From the NCBI GenBank assembly GCA_037127315.1, contig JBBBDQ010000310.1, positions 2,940,001 through 3,004,000 of the forward strand: a stretch of DNA of 64,000 bases. The letters are read 5' to 3'. Source of the stretch: Ascarosepion bandense (Eukaryota > Mollusca > Cephalopoda > Sepiida > Sepiidae). The stretch's first letter is position 1, and each line of letters begins with the position of its first letter. The position numbers and the translations under genes are program-made. The notes beneath the pieces are model-generated. The model searched no databases, had not been told where the DNA came from, and saw nothing but the letters and a program-made list of their open reading frames with translations. Shown here piece by piece: positions 21,651 through 33,244 of the stretch.

Positions 21651-23198
21651 CACTCCCGATCAAAAATTTAAGACCACTTAAAAATCTTTAAAAAGAAATC
21701 TTTTTTTTACAAATAGATTTTAAACTCCGCCCACTTAAGGTTACCAATACTACAATCTAAAAGGTTATGGAAACAAAAGCCTACATTCCAAACATTTTAT
21801 TTAGAAATTTACATTTTTATAAAATGAGGCGATTTACACATGATCAAAATTATAAGACCAGAGACAAAAATTCTACGAAATTGTACAAAAAGTGTATGAA
21901 AACATTCAACAACCAAATTTAATAATGAGTTCTACCTCCACTGCTTTTGATGACTTCAAAAATTCTGTCGGGCATGCTAGAAATAAGCGTTTCCATTAAG
22001 GTGTGGGGTATGTTGCTCCAGCTTCTGAAGATGGCTTCACAAAGTTCATTTTTAGTTGAATATTGTTTGCCATTTCGATAAACATCTCTTGTCATCCATC
22101 CCCAAACATTTTCAATTGGGTTCAAGTCCGGTGAGCATGCAGGATGTCCCAAGAGATGGATCCCATTGTCTTGTAGAAAGGTCAAGGTCCGTCTTGCAGC
22201 GTGGATTGCAGCATTATCCTGTTGGAATAACCATCCATCCCTACACAAACAATGGCCCTCCATCATCAAAGATGCTTTTTGTAGCATGCTAACATAACCA
22301 GCCGCTCTCTGACGACCCTGCATCACCTGGAGCTCCATCGTCCCTCTGTAAGAAAAGGCACCCCATACCATTAGGGATCCTCCACCACTATAACGTGCGG
22401 AGAAAATTTCAGGAGGCATATTTTTGTTATACCAATATCGTTGGAAGCCATCAGGACCATCGAGATTGAATTTTTTCTTATCAGAAAACAGGACTTTCTT
22501 CCACTTCTCAACGTCCCATCTTTGGTATTCACGACCCAACTTTAAGTAGCCCACCTTGTGACGTGGAAGCAGTCGAGGAATTTGTTTACGCTTTTTATTT
22601 ACCATGCCTTTTTGTCTTAAGTGTCGTCAGATGGTTACGGGACTGCAATCAGCATCTGTAACTGCCTTAATTTTTCTAGAAGAAAGTCCCCCGTCTTTCA
22701 TAACAACCCGTCTTATTCCTCTACTCAATGCAGGAGAAATTTTGGGGGGGCCTACCAGAGGATTTTGCTTTTCCATAATTCTCACTGTTCTTTAGAAAGT
22801 TGCAAATCACAGTTTTACTTAGCTGCGATCGCCCACTGTGACAAACCTTGCTCATGGAATTTTAGAATTCGAGAACGCTCAACTTCGGTAAGTTTGCTTG
22901 CTTTAGGCATGGTAACACCTTTACGCAGTGATTGCTAATCTCTAACTGAACTAAAAACATTGGAATTACCATATATCTAACAATTTATACCCCTGGTCTT
23001 ATAATTTTGATCATGTGTAAATCGCCTCATTAAAAATGTAAATTTCTAAATAAAATGTTTGGAATGTAGCTTTTTGTTTCCATAACCTTTTAGATTGTAG
23101 TATTGGTAACCTTAAGTGGAAGGAGTTTAAAATCTATCTGTAAAAAAAAAATTCTTTTTAAAGATTTTTAAGTGGTCTTAAATTTTTGATCAGGAGTG
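21651..23198 (-). mobile_element. Complete Tc1-family element with IR/DR ends
   Basis: The element runs from cactcccgatc to gatcaggagtg and is flanked on both sides by TA (21649-21650 and 23199-23200), the Tc1/mariner target site. Terminal inverted repeats are long, about 216 bp (21651-21866) and 206 bp (22993-23198), and nearly identical. Each contains two related direct repeats: outer gatcaaaaatttaagaccac (21658-21677; 23172-23191) and inner gatcaaaattataagaccag (21842-21861; 22993-23012). This is the IR/DR layout in which four transposase-binding sites bracket the gene. The single internal gene is broken (next entry), so the copy could move only if transposase came from elsewhere. Confidence 0.93.
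21919..22914 (-). pseudogene. Tc1/Tc3-like DD34E transposase, broken in the N-terminal domain
   Basis: The C-terminal 228 codons are open (22605-21919). They hold the first catalytic Asp in [12 protein letters not shown], the second in [13 protein letters not shown], and the Glu in [14 protein letters not shown]. The spacing between the second Asp and the Glu is 34 residues, so DD34E. The N-terminal DNA-binding domain starts at an ATG at 22912-22910 (MPKASKLTEVERSRIL), then is broken by a frameshift near 22825, by a C-run of seven near 22748 where six would keep the frame, and by a TGA in place of an Arg codon just before the MVNKKRK methionine. All three breaks precede the catalytic domain. 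The gene lies inside the inverted repeats described above. Confidence 0.92.
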
Positions 23199-23394
23199 TA
23201 TTTCCTATTAAGACTTGTTAATGGTGCACTGAACTGTTATTGACAGTAAACTGAGTTTCCCATTTCTTTTTTATTATTAATCTCAATGTTATCAGTGATA
23301 GATCTCGGAGGTCATCTCGCAGAAATCAACCAATAGCACCAACTATTTATATTGTTCGGACTGTTGTCGTCATCTATGATGTCATATTAACGAA

Positions 23395-23452
23395 AATCCT
23401 GCCTTCTTCACGTGATTGGAATTTCTAACCAAACCCTTTATTTTGTCCACAG
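23395..23452 (-). repeat. Dispersed repeat 'AATAAAGGGTTC', copy 3
   Basis: The minus strand reads aaaataaagggtttggttag, then aaattccaatcacgtgaaga followed by aggc. It is in inverted orientation to the copy starting at 23655. Confidence 0.6.
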
Positions 23453-23459
23453 TGGTAGA

Positions 23460-23770
23460 TTGTTCCTCAAGTACATATGGCCCAGTGAATAACAGTATTG
23501 GTTGAAGTAATCCAGTAACTTAATCCAAAGAGTTGTGAGTTCAGTGCCTGGCTACATCAGAGGTGAACAAAAAACATGGTAAGTTGAGTTACAAAGAGAA
23601 AATAACTGAAACTGAAATATCCGGAAGAGGTACGGCACGTGGAACTAGAAAATTTACCCTAGCGGACGTAATAAAGGGTTCGTTTTGAAATTCTAATCGC
23701 CTGAAGAAGGTCGATGTGTACAACGTGAATATGACAACAAAGATAAGGAAAATAGTCCGACCAATGTAAG
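23460..23770 (+). mobile_element. Possible tRNA-like SINE ending in the dispersed repeat
   Basis: An A-box-like atggcccagtgaataacagt and a B-box-like gagttgtgagttcagtgcct are followed, after about 100 bases, by the dispersed repeat copy 4 at 23655-23770 (aataaagggttcgttttgaa, cgcctgaagaaggtcga, gataaggaaaatagtccga). Whether head and tail are one element is an inference from adjacency. Confidence 0.4.
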
Positions 23771-23987
23771 TAGTTACGATACCTCATAAATATAGAAAGA
23801 TATTGTATAGTACGTAATACATCCTGTTGCCCTATTTCTAAATTGTTATATACATTTGATCGTGATAATAAGATATTAAAAGAACGATATCAAAAATAGT
23901 AATAGTCAAAAGTTAGTATCCTAACTCACCAGAAATAATTAGTTCATTTTACATATCAACCTTTGTTGGGTTAATGTCAAATTTTCT

Positions 23988-24053
23988 GTGGCGCTCCCAG
24001 GATCGAACGCGTAGCTAACTATTACCCCATTCAGAAGCGCCTAAATAATTGGG
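23988..24053 (-). mobile_element. tRNA-like SINE head fragment
   Basis: The minus strand reads aggcgcttctgaatggggta, then atagttagctacgcg, then gttcgatcctgggagcgcc. The B-box gttcgatcc is canonical, and the flanking ggcgct and agcgcc can pair like an acceptor stem. At about 52 nt between these ends it is too short for a tRNA gene, so it is a reduced tRNA pseudogene or a SINE head. Confidence 0.4.
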
Positions 24054-24163
24054 TATATCTCTGTAGAAAATATTCAAAATGATAATTATAAAATCTAGTG
24101 GTTAACGAATAAGTTACTTTAATAATAATTACTGTCCAATTTCGAATGTCTATGCCTTCTGGA

Positions 24164-24283
24164 ATTTACGGCCATATCACAGTGAAACACTAGTTCTCGT
24201 CCGATCGCTGAAGTTAAGCAACGTTAAGTCTAGTCAATATCTAAATAGGAGACCACTTGTGAATACCAGGTGCTGTAAGATTC
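24164..24283 (+). pseudogene. 5S rRNA-like sequence
   Basis: About 120 bases, the length of 5S rRNA, align from end to end with animal 5S rRNA as I know it: tttacggccatatcac at the 5' end, ggttctcgtccgatc represented by agttctcgtccgatcgctga, the A-box gaagttaagcaacg intact, and the C-box gaataccaggtgctgtaaga. The intermediate element (normally ggatgggtgacc) is degraded to aataggagaccac. It is joined, within about 10 bases, to a family A SINE body, so it may be the head of a 5S-derived SINE rather than a stray rRNA gene. Either way it is diverged and probably not a source of ribosomal RNA. Confidence 0.85.
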
Positions 24284-24288
24284 GATCT

Positions 24289-24425
24289 GTGAATGGTGCA
24301 ATGAATAATGGCTTGGAATGAAAAATCTGGGAACTGTGTTCGAGTTTCAGTCGAGTTTGGTACATTCGTTTTCACGCAAATACCCCAGGGTGTTCATGAA
24401 TCGAAAAGAGACATATCCGCCTTTA
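24289..24425 (+). mobile_element. Family A SINE body fragment fused to the 5S-like sequence
   Basis: gaatggtgcaatgaataatg (A-box region), gtgttcgagtttcag (B-box), then ttcgttttcacgcaaatacc and tcatgaatcgaaaagagaca follow the first half of the SINE at 7862, at greater divergence. It breaks off before the gggttaaataacagg block. Confidence 0.65.
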
Positions 24426-24511
24426 ACCAAACGCATTGGGTCAGTGCGGTAGGGTGATGAACCATTCTTTCCTATGAATTTAGGGAAGGTTTACGTCCAA
24501 CAAAAGTCATT

Positions 24512-25018
24512 CACAGACTTTATCCGAAGGCGTATTGGCATGACCAAAGATGCATTCCAAAAGCTGAGTAGTGTACTGAGAGACAATAAAATTTCGTTAG
24601 AAGCAAAGAAAAGAGTACTAGAGTGTTATGTCATATATGTTCTCCTATATGGCAACGAACGCTGGACAATCTTCTCAAAGAGGATGGAAAAACTCAAAGC
24701 AACGGAAATGTGATTCTACAGAAGGATGCTGAGGATAACATGGACTAAACATGTGAGCAACGATGAGGTTTTGGAGAGAATACAAACGAAAAGGAATTTT
24801 CTGGAACACGTAATGAGGAAGGAGGGCTTGGAAAATCTGATACTCGCAGGAAAGTTAGAGAGAAAGAGAGACAGGATAAAACAGAACTTGACATACTTGA
24901 TGAGCTTAAACAGGATTTGGGAGAAATGACAAGACAAAATGTATTAAAAACTACAAGGAACAGAGAAATGTGGAAGACCATGAACGCCTACGTCCTGAAG
25001 AGAAACGGCATATAGAAA
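24512..25018 (+). pseudogene. RTE-like LINE 3' end, second copy
   Basis: 5'-truncated copy of the 14139 LINE. Translation gives RRRIGMTKDAFQKLSSVLR, VLLYGNERWTIFSKRMEKLK, TEM followed by a TGA, then RRMLRITWTKHVSNDEVL and EHVMRKEGLENLILAGKLER in another frame. The end, tggaagaccatgaacgccta with tcctgaagagaaacggcata, is the same C-terminus, but the tail is a short gaaaaaag rather than a (GAA)n array. Confidence 0.85.
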
Positions 25019-25019
25019 A

Positions 25020-26880
25020 AAGTATCTGTCAACGCTCTCACAATCTGTCAACATTCAAGGTATTTAAGGGCCAAACTCATAATAAGAAAATGTCTGACAC
25101 TTTTCTGTCAACCTTTGTCATATAGTACTTATCTATACGCATCAACTTTCTTAATGGGATCGTTTTCCAACTAGAACGGATGTTATGCGGTTCTTCTTTC
25201 ATCTCTCGTCAATTGCTTTTATAAGAATTCTTCATTTTGGTGAATATTTTATCTGTTTAAGAGTCAATCTGTAAGGATGGTAGCTTTAAGAAACATAACT
25301 GATGAGTTTGAAATCTGTAATAGTGGCTTTGGTGCTTCAATGAAGAAACCTAATAAAACAGCAATAATTCTATTAGTCGATAAGATATGGCTCTAAAACA
25401 AGTCAAATATATAAACATGGAAACATAAAATATGCGGCTGAATGGTCGGAACGTTCGCGTTCCGACTATGAAATCATGGCCTGGGAAGTGTGTAGCATTA
25501 TTGGAAAGTGTCTTAAAACTTTACCATTGGTTGATCTAAGCTTTGTGAGTGAAATTGGTCGGTCAAAACTACTCGAAGGCCATCAGCAGTTGTGCAGACA
25601 CAAAGTCATAGCACTCGTTTTGTTCTGCTAGTGATTACGTTGGATTATGTTCTGTATAAACCACAGGTTGGCTCTTTAGTTGGCGGAAAAAATACAAATG
25701 TACCTGAGCGGGTACCTGCAACAGGAATTAGTTAGCCCACCCACACACACCCACACACACACAGCACTGCAATGTTTATTGAAGTGATTGTTGCCCTTTT
25801 TATCAACTTGAACATGTCTGGCTAATCACCTACTACTACTTTCATCAAAATAAAATTTTCACCCACAGAATTTCCGTCCACAGAATTTTTGTTTATATTC
25901 ATTCTCGAGACGGTTGTGATTGAAAATCTTGTAAATCAGTAATTGTTTAACCATTTATTTCGCACCAATGACTATGCTGTGCTCAAAGTTACTTAAATAA
26001 ACTTTCTTTCTTATACTAATGCATGAAATGAATTTAGTAGGTCGCCAAAACCCTGTTTAAATGCTTATATCTATTAAATTGCTGACATGTTATTGGCTGA
26101 CTGGAAATTTGCGTAAAGAGCAAAGTTCACGTGCACTTAATGAAATGGCCAATGAGTGTAGATATTATGTTTTGGCGCAATTTCTTCTATTTCTTCTGAA
26201 GATGAATGCAACGTCATTACATTTTATCGTTTTTGTTTTTAGGAATCGTTAACAACACAGAAGAACGAATAAATTAAGGCTAGGGAAAAAAAGAGTATTT
26301 AAATTAATTTAATGAATAGCTTAAAATGTTCTTTTTACTTTTACATTAAACAGCTTGAGATGCACGTGACAGCTGTATGAACAGCGTGTTTTTGTTTGTT
26401 TTTTTTTTTGTTTTTTTGTTTTGCTTTTCGTTTTGTTTTTTTGTTTTGTTTTTTTTTTAAATTAGCGTATTTTTTTTTGTTTTTTTTTTGATTACGGCAT
26501 CTAAGTGGGAAAATTAAACAAAAGCATGTGCATATTATACTGTTATATTCTAAAAAATGTTTTAAAAAATAACACTCAAATCCATCTAAGAAAGACTTTT
26601 AGAATTTAAGGAGAAAGTAGTGTGAATGATCAAACATGTCAAAAATAGTTTGCGAAATTTCCTTGATAATAATTAGAGTTATATAACACGGGAACCAATC
26701 TTCTTAAAATATCGAAATTAAAGATTGAACAACATCTACTTTGCTTAAAATAGAGGCTTTAATGTGTGATTCCCATTTAAGTTAAAAGGAAATAAATCTC
26801 CTGAACCACATTTGCTTATAAGATTTATTACTTGCACGTATTGAAAATCTATAGGTTGTTTTTTAAAAACGAATTACGGT
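25020..26880. other. No gene recognised; T-rich tract at 26395-26490
   Basis: AT-rich sequence. About 26395-26490 is a run of T with scattered G. A short CA-rich stretch with interspersed CC lies at 25738-25763. Near 25436 ggctgaatggtcggaacgtt has an A-box-like look, but no clear B-box follows. Confidence 0.4.
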
Positions 26881-26944
26881 GATTGACGCAAAGTGGTCAG
26901 TTTGGGAGTTCGTTTTTTTATCAGAACGATCAAAATGAGATTTC

Positions 26945-27245
26945 CGAGGTACCGTAACTTCGTAATCGTCATTAGACTCGTCAAACTCTGTCTGAATCCT
27001 CTGCACTGTATTCAGATACCCAAAACACTCTTAAAATGTTCGAATTAGAGCTTTCGACGCGAATGTCAAGCAGTACAGTATGCCTTTTCCAAATGTATGG
27101 TGGGGTGGATTGCGTCATAGTGCCCATTTTCTCACAAACGGTGCCCAACTGACTCTAATATACTGTGAAGTCGACAAAACCAAAAACAAAAAATGCGCAT
27201 GCGCGAAATTAAAAATATGAAATGATGACAATTTACTCATCGCAT
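26945..27245 (-). pseudogene. Tc1/mariner-superfamily transposase N-terminus, copy 1
   Basis: The region matches 43890-44190 along its length: shared blocks include cgtaatcgtcattagactcg, aaaatgttcgaattagagct, gattgcgtcatagtgcccat and atgcgcatgcgcgaaatt. On the minus strand this encodes the start of the transposase (MGTV-EK at the other copy), a helix-turn-helix DNA-binding region, and the upstream terminal sequence. The catalytic domain is absent. Confidence 0.7.
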
Positions 27246-27348
27246 CCTGTATCTATCTGCCTGTATCAGTAAATTGAGATGATAAAATAGGAAGACTTCA
27301 TTTTGCAACTGGTTTTGTTGTAGACGTAAAATCTAGAAATTTATTTAT

Positions 27349-28165
27349 TTATTTTTTATAATCATATCGCCCCAAGCAAGGCATTTTACTGCCACTGTTT
27401 CGCAGGGGGTTACATAGGAGAAAAGTTATGAGAAAGAGTGACAGGTTATAGGGGGTGTCAGGAAGTGGGTAAGAGAAGGATGAGAATACTGATGAGAGTG
27501 GAGTGGACGGAGAAAGAAGCATGGGAGAGAAGATGCAGGTTAGTGAGGTAGATGACTATTGACTTTACATTTAAATTTTTGAAGATTGTAGCTGTCGAGA
27601 AAGCAAGTAAATGGAAGGAAATTCCACAGGCGGGAAGTACGAGAAAAGTAGCTAATGGAGTAGAATTTGCTTTTACAATTTATTGGTTTCGCAGTAAAAG
27701 GGTGGGACCTAGTTGCTAATCTTGTGGCTAGAGTAAATTTATATATAGGGGTATCAGTGAGCTAAGTTCATCGGATACGAAGCCGTGAAAGTATTTGTAG
27801 ACGAGAAACAGGGCAGCCACATTGCGCCAGTGATAAAGTAACTGTATCTGAGCTGCCAAGTTGGGATCTACCACATTATAGATTCTCCGTTGGATTTTGT
27901 CAAGGACACCTAGGTGGATAGCAGAAGCACCCGACCAGACATGGCAGCAGTATTCAATGCATGGGTGGATGGTAGATTTATGTACAGGATTGTTTCAGGC
28001 GGAAAAAAACTTTCTGACCCTACACAGAGAACCTACTTTCTTAGCAGCGGATTTAGCAATGAATTCTATATCGTCATTCCACTTGAGATCTGTTGTGAGA
28101 GTTAATCCGAAGAGACGCAGTGTTTTGCTTTCAGGGAAACTAGCCTGATCCATGCTAATGGGGGG
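27349..28165 (-). pseudogene. Jockey/CR1-like LINE 3' end, second copy
   Basis: Follows the LINE at 18509 base by base with many indels: the tail tttataatcatatcgcccca with agggggttacatagg, ttccacaggcgggaagtacg, ccacattatagattctccgt, acatggcagcagtattcaat and tttcagggaaactagcctga. The RT palm motif is not included, so it is truncated earlier than the 18509 copy. No frame stays open. Confidence 0.85.
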
Positions 28166-28446
28166 GGGGGTTATTTACAAGGACCCGTATTTATACACAC
28201 GGAAATTTTATCGTCGAGAAAATAATGTACTGTGTTCAAACTGAAATCTGAGAACATTCCAGAATATTTTATAAATGTTCAACGTTATAGAAAAAGGGGA
28301 TAATAGAGGACGCTAAGTGGTATAAATTTTTATGTTGCTAATCGGAAGTGAATATCTCGCTATCTAAATTTCTGTATATATTCTGAACATTATATACATT
28401 TTCATTAATGATATATAGCATTTTTTGCTAAATAAATATTTTTATG

Positions 28447-28448
<2 letters not shown>

Positions 28449-28495
<47 letters not shown>

Positions 28496-28496
28496 T
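28449..28496. repeat. (GATA)n microsatellite
   Basis: GATA array of about 48 bases. Confidence 0.95.
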
Positions 28497-28499
28497 CAA

Positions 28500-31400
28500 T
28501 GATTTTCATTTTATCATAAATATATAAACTCAATATAAAAATCATTACATACGAATTATTTTTAAGAATATCTGATTGTCTTTAATTGCATCTTCGTTCT
28601 TTTCCTTCAAAATTCATGTCTGTCGCGTGATCTTATGCTTATAACCTTTGGGTGTAATTGAATTTGCAAGAGCCCCTTCCACTTGTCTATTCAGGAAAGC
28701 TTTTTGTCAACTCTCACAAACTAGGTAAATGACTATGAAGGATATCATCAATAAATGCAACGTGGAAGGAACTCGATATTGACTCGGCTCATAAAATTAC
28801 TTAGATTGAATTATAAAGAATTATTGCATCAAAATTGTATTCCCTTTTTTTTCTCTCTGTTATTTATTTTATTGGCAATTAGGGTTTCGGCTTGCATGTG
28901 TCTTCATTTCTTACCTTCTTTATCCTTTCTCTTTTCACCAGTATTTCCTAGCTTAAGCCACTTATGTTTTAAGACGGATTTCTCTATGTCTTTATTAGTA
29001 TCATGTAAGATAACAGATACCAATTTTTTACTGAATCCACTTTTGTGTTGTCTTTATTCTACACACCCACATAGATTTCTTTTTATCTTTCTAAGATTCT
29101 TTCCTTTGAAATATTTAACCAAATATTAATAGTTGTTACAATTTTTCCAAAAAAGAGTGAAACAAAGACCAATACGCAGGAACCTTGTTCATAAGTTATC
29201 TCAACTTTTCTGACTTATCTTTCTCAAGCAAACAAACCGTTCTTATTAGCAACCCAATTTTTGGAGTGAACTTCAGTATTTTTCTTTGATTAAGAAACGT
29301 CTGGAAAATTTTATGTTTAACATTTTAGTTCCACATAGAAAAACTTGGAATTATATAATGTTTAATCAGTATATTTTAGGGTTTGTTTAACATTTCCGAT
29401 AAGCGAACCGTTAGCATATGTAATTAGCACCTTTGGGCGCCTTTTACATCTTTCAGTCTACTGCGTAAGATTGATAATGAAATAATCAGCGAATAACTAT
29501 TTTTAAGAATTTTTTTTTTGTTTTTTTTTGCTACAGTTAATTTACCCTTCTGCATTTAGAATTTTGATTTATTTTATTAGAAACTGAACCTTAAAATCTA
29601 ACCAAATAGAAATTATGTAGAGTGTTCTTATCTTATAGACAAAGTTTTCAGTTACTGATGTACGTCCATCTATTCTTTCATTTGTTTAACAGCCGATTGA
29701 ATTCTTTTTTAATATTTTCATTCATCGAAAAGATATCTAGAAAATTTATTTGGACTGAATGTAAATTTTCTTTAGAGATTCAAGTTTGATCATAATTTGG
29801 TTGGTTGATTTTGTTTAGAAGCATATCATCGTTGAATGCCTCTATTTATGCTTTCAACTAGAGATAATTTTACATAAGTTTACACTTTCAAGATAAACGT
29901 ATGTTTTTATATATATAGTTTATAGATGATAAAATGTATTTTGGCAAATTTTTAAAAAAATGTATTGCTGGTAATTTTACTACAAAGATGTATTTAAATA
30001 TTTTTATTACTGTATTATTGATTGTCATTTTGCTATGAAAATCTATTGATAGAAATTTTACTATTGTTGATTTTCGTTTAGGGGTTCATTATTTGCCCAT
30101 AGTTGGGACCCTAACAGGTGTAATGAATAATCTCGATCAGGTTGATTGTGACTAAGTAAAAGTGGTCTACAGTATAAAACTAGAATGCTATTCTTTAATA
30201 TGTCTACTACTTACTGGGAACATTTCTTGGCCTACGGATTTACTGGTTTCAGATTCAATAATTTGTCGATATTATTGATTCACTGTTGCTAAACGAGCTT
30301 TGCGTTGGTTTTCCTAGGAACAGACAACGTTAAATACAAAGAAAAACAGATTTAAACTAAGCCCAAGTCTAAATTTATTTTAAGATTATTCTAAAAAGTT
30401 TAGTGTTTTAATTTTAAAATTAAATACGCCGATGTGATTTTACTAAATATTTCATGAATTATATTGAAGATTAAGTTGTATCATATGAAGGTATAAAATA
30501 TTAAGAGCTGTTAAAATCCTTTCTGATATTCTCATATTCTTGGAAATTATAGATTTAAAATACAAATTGGAGTTATTCAGTTCATATAGCATAACCATTG
30601 TTAAAGAAAAGTGTAGATTCAAAATATATTAAATGCATGTCCATTTTTCCTGATTTTTTTTTTCTTTTTTTTAAACTTAGGATTTCAGTGTTCTACATTT
30701 AGTGTTTGCACACGGTGCTATACTGCATGTTGTTCCTTTTCAAGTTATGTTGATCTTAAATATTTCAAACGAAATAATTTTAGAAAGATCAAAAGAAATC
30801 GATGATGTGGGTGCGTAGAACAAAGACAAAACAAAAGTGGCTTTAGTGTAGAATTGAAATATTTCTTATCTTAATTTATCATAATAAAGACACATGAATC
30901 CATGTTAAAACATAAGTGACAGAAACTAAAAACCTTATTGTTGAAGCCTGTGCTGTTGATTCGGTTGAAAGCAGTATATGTTATGAATGATTTTCGAAAT
31001 TAAATTTGACTTTAAGGACAAACCACGCAGCGATAAACCATATGAAATTGTAAGTAATGACTTAATTTAGTGGAGAATGTATGTATGTGTGTTAACGCTG
31101 TAAATTTCTCTGCTGGATATGGAATCACAGCCTCACTACCAGGTGTTGCTGCTATGACTTCCGTAGAAAGTGAATTGTTTACGTATTGTAGTTGACAGTG
31201 CCATGCTCATTGCTTAAGAAATAACTTCTACGCAGTCAAATTTTGAATTGTCTGCAAGCCTTGGCCTTGATCCCTTTACAGGCATTTGGGAATTATGGGA
31301 AACAAGTGAATTATCAAGGTGAAGCGTTAGAAAGTATCTCACCACCAATATTTCACTGCTTGTCAGACATTAAAACAAATTATTTTGTGGGAAATTATCA

Positions 31401-32480
31401 CCGGAGATGGAAAGTTAGTTAACTTTTGTTCAGTAGCTTATTTCCTTTGTTCCATTTAATCTTGATTTAAAAAACAAAAACTATTATGTAAATTGTTTTT
31501 AACTTTGTATGATATTTATGTATTACACCCTAATCATTATTCGGTAAAAATTTCATTGCTAATCATACATTACTTTTTAAGTAATACACATATTTATGTC
31601 TTTGTTGTTTCCGTTCCTTATATTATGGCCGCTACTGTACAAAAATCATAGGTTGAACAAGAACCATGGATAAGCATCAACAGTAAAACATAAAATTTTG
31701 TGTTTTTTTTCTACGGACTACATTAGAATTGCTTACCTTAACTGTAGTACGTTATAGTCATCGCATTCGAAGTTTGAGCGTCGCAATGGAGGAGAAAAGA
31801 TATTTACAGGATAGAGAAGCCGGAAAGTTTTGTTTTTACAAGAAAGCTCTTTAGCACATAATAGTGTTCCTCAAGCGGAACATTAACCAGACGTGAGAGC
31901 AACATATCATTTGTTTCTATCAATTCAGCATTTCTTATCTGATCAAACATTTAAAGATATCTTCCATGTTCAAATTTTTATTGCCAGGGTTCGTTTTATC
32001 AAGATGAAACATGAAAACTTCCTGAACATTGGCGAAAGGTTATAAAAACGTAAGGAAATACTTGATGATTAATAAATATATGTACTAGTTATTAATTAAT
32101 GAATTACATCAATAGTACTAGTTGACTCAAAGAAAAAAATGTATTTTACTATGATAATTTTACAATAAAGAACATTCTGTTTACTCGTATAATACGCATG
32201 TATATATTTAGGGAGTTATGTATTTAGGTAGATAGGCATTTTGGTAGGTAAGTATTTTGGTAGGTAGGTAGGTATACAGAGAAATGCATAACGGCTTGTA
32301 GGCTCACTTGTGCATCCATGCTGATAGAAACAAGCTAACAAAACGAACTGTTAAGCGATAAGAAATGCATGTGTATATATAAGCATGTAATAATTCAAGT
32401 ATATGTGTGTGTGAGTTTTCTGTGTATAAAAATTCCTCGGCTTTTGCGTGCAACTGTCCAAGTAACTATCATCCTTTATT
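28500..32480. other. 4 kb with no recognised gene or transposon
   Basis: This is the longest stretch in the window without an identifiable repeat. A 124-codon frame at 28755-29129 is phenylalanine and leucine rich and lies in T-rich DNA, so I regard it as chance. Short exon-like pieces bounded by AG and GT occur near 31050 (gaaattgtaagtaatg) and 31280-31322, but without coding resemblance. A short (TAGG)n-like stretch is at 32225-32275. Confidence 0.4.
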
Positions 32481-32506
32481 TATTTAATTAATATATAAGG
32501 CGCATC

Positions 32507-32508
<2 letters not shown>

Positions 32509-32564
<56 letters not shown>
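32509..32564. repeat. (TA)n microsatellite
   Basis: TA array of about 56 bases. Confidence 0.95.
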
Positions 32565-32566
<2 letters not shown>

Positions 32567-32887
32567 TACAGCAAAAAATCTTTGATGAGCCGTGCATATT
32601 AAAAGGACACTTTGAAAAGACACTCTCTCACAACTAAAAGGCAAATGAATAAAAATCGTCGTGCGCATCCGAATTCGCGCAGGTGTTCCGATTGAAAAAT
32701 AAAAATTAATCAAATATCAAATTACCATTTCGCGAGCCTTAGCGAATTTTATTTACCAGCCAATGGGAAGCCCGGAACCAAATACAAGGATGAAATTCGA
32801 AACTAGCTGCGTTTTGATCCAAAAGCCGAGACAAATGGCAACCCAGACAGACAGTCAGGACTTGAGGAAAAGAATGTCACTAATCCC

Positions 32888-33001
32888 CTTGACCTAAGTC
32901 GAGCGGCTACTATTCTGACCTCTTTCCTTTCCCTGTTCTCAAAAGTACTAACCGACCTTTTCAAAGACCTTCCACAAACCAACTTGCTGACCTACTGACC
33001 T
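32888..33001. promoter_or_regulatory. Cluster of TGACCT half-sites including a DR2
   Basis: TGACCT occurs at 32890-32895, 32916-32921, 32988-32993 and 32996-33001, with related CGACCT and AGACCT words between. The last two form tgacctactgacct, which on the minus strand is two AGGTCA half-sites spaced by two bases, a direct-repeat form bound by nuclear receptors. It lies in a short GC-richer stretch (32724-33010) with a ccaatgg word. No gene is seen next to it, so function is speculative. Confidence 0.2.
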
Positions 33002-33244
33002 TAGAAACGGCAACTTGAAAATGAACATTAATCATACTACTAAGCCTTTTACCTTTTCAGCGCGATATCTTCCATGAACATTCTTTTATCTCTTTCAGCT
33101 CATTGTTAATTGTCATGAACACTTTTGCCTCCGTTGGACTTTCATTTCAAGTATTATTTTATTTGTAAAACATAATTACTATGTATATTTATTTAAATGT
33201 TATTTTATACTCAAATTGCTTTCTTGATTTATAATCATTTTATG

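Noticed and set aside
23988..24053. Functional tRNA gene
   Set aside because: The B-box is good, but only about 52 nt separate the paired ends; no full cloverleaf can be formed.
25738..25763. Possible CRISPR-like or telomere-like repeat
   Set aside because: Only a short CA run with CC interruptions; no regular spacers, and the window is clearly eukaryotic.
28755..29129. 124-codon plus-strand open frame
   Set aside because: F/L/S-rich translation of T-rich DNA with no family resemblance, splice context or promoter; expected by chance at this base composition.
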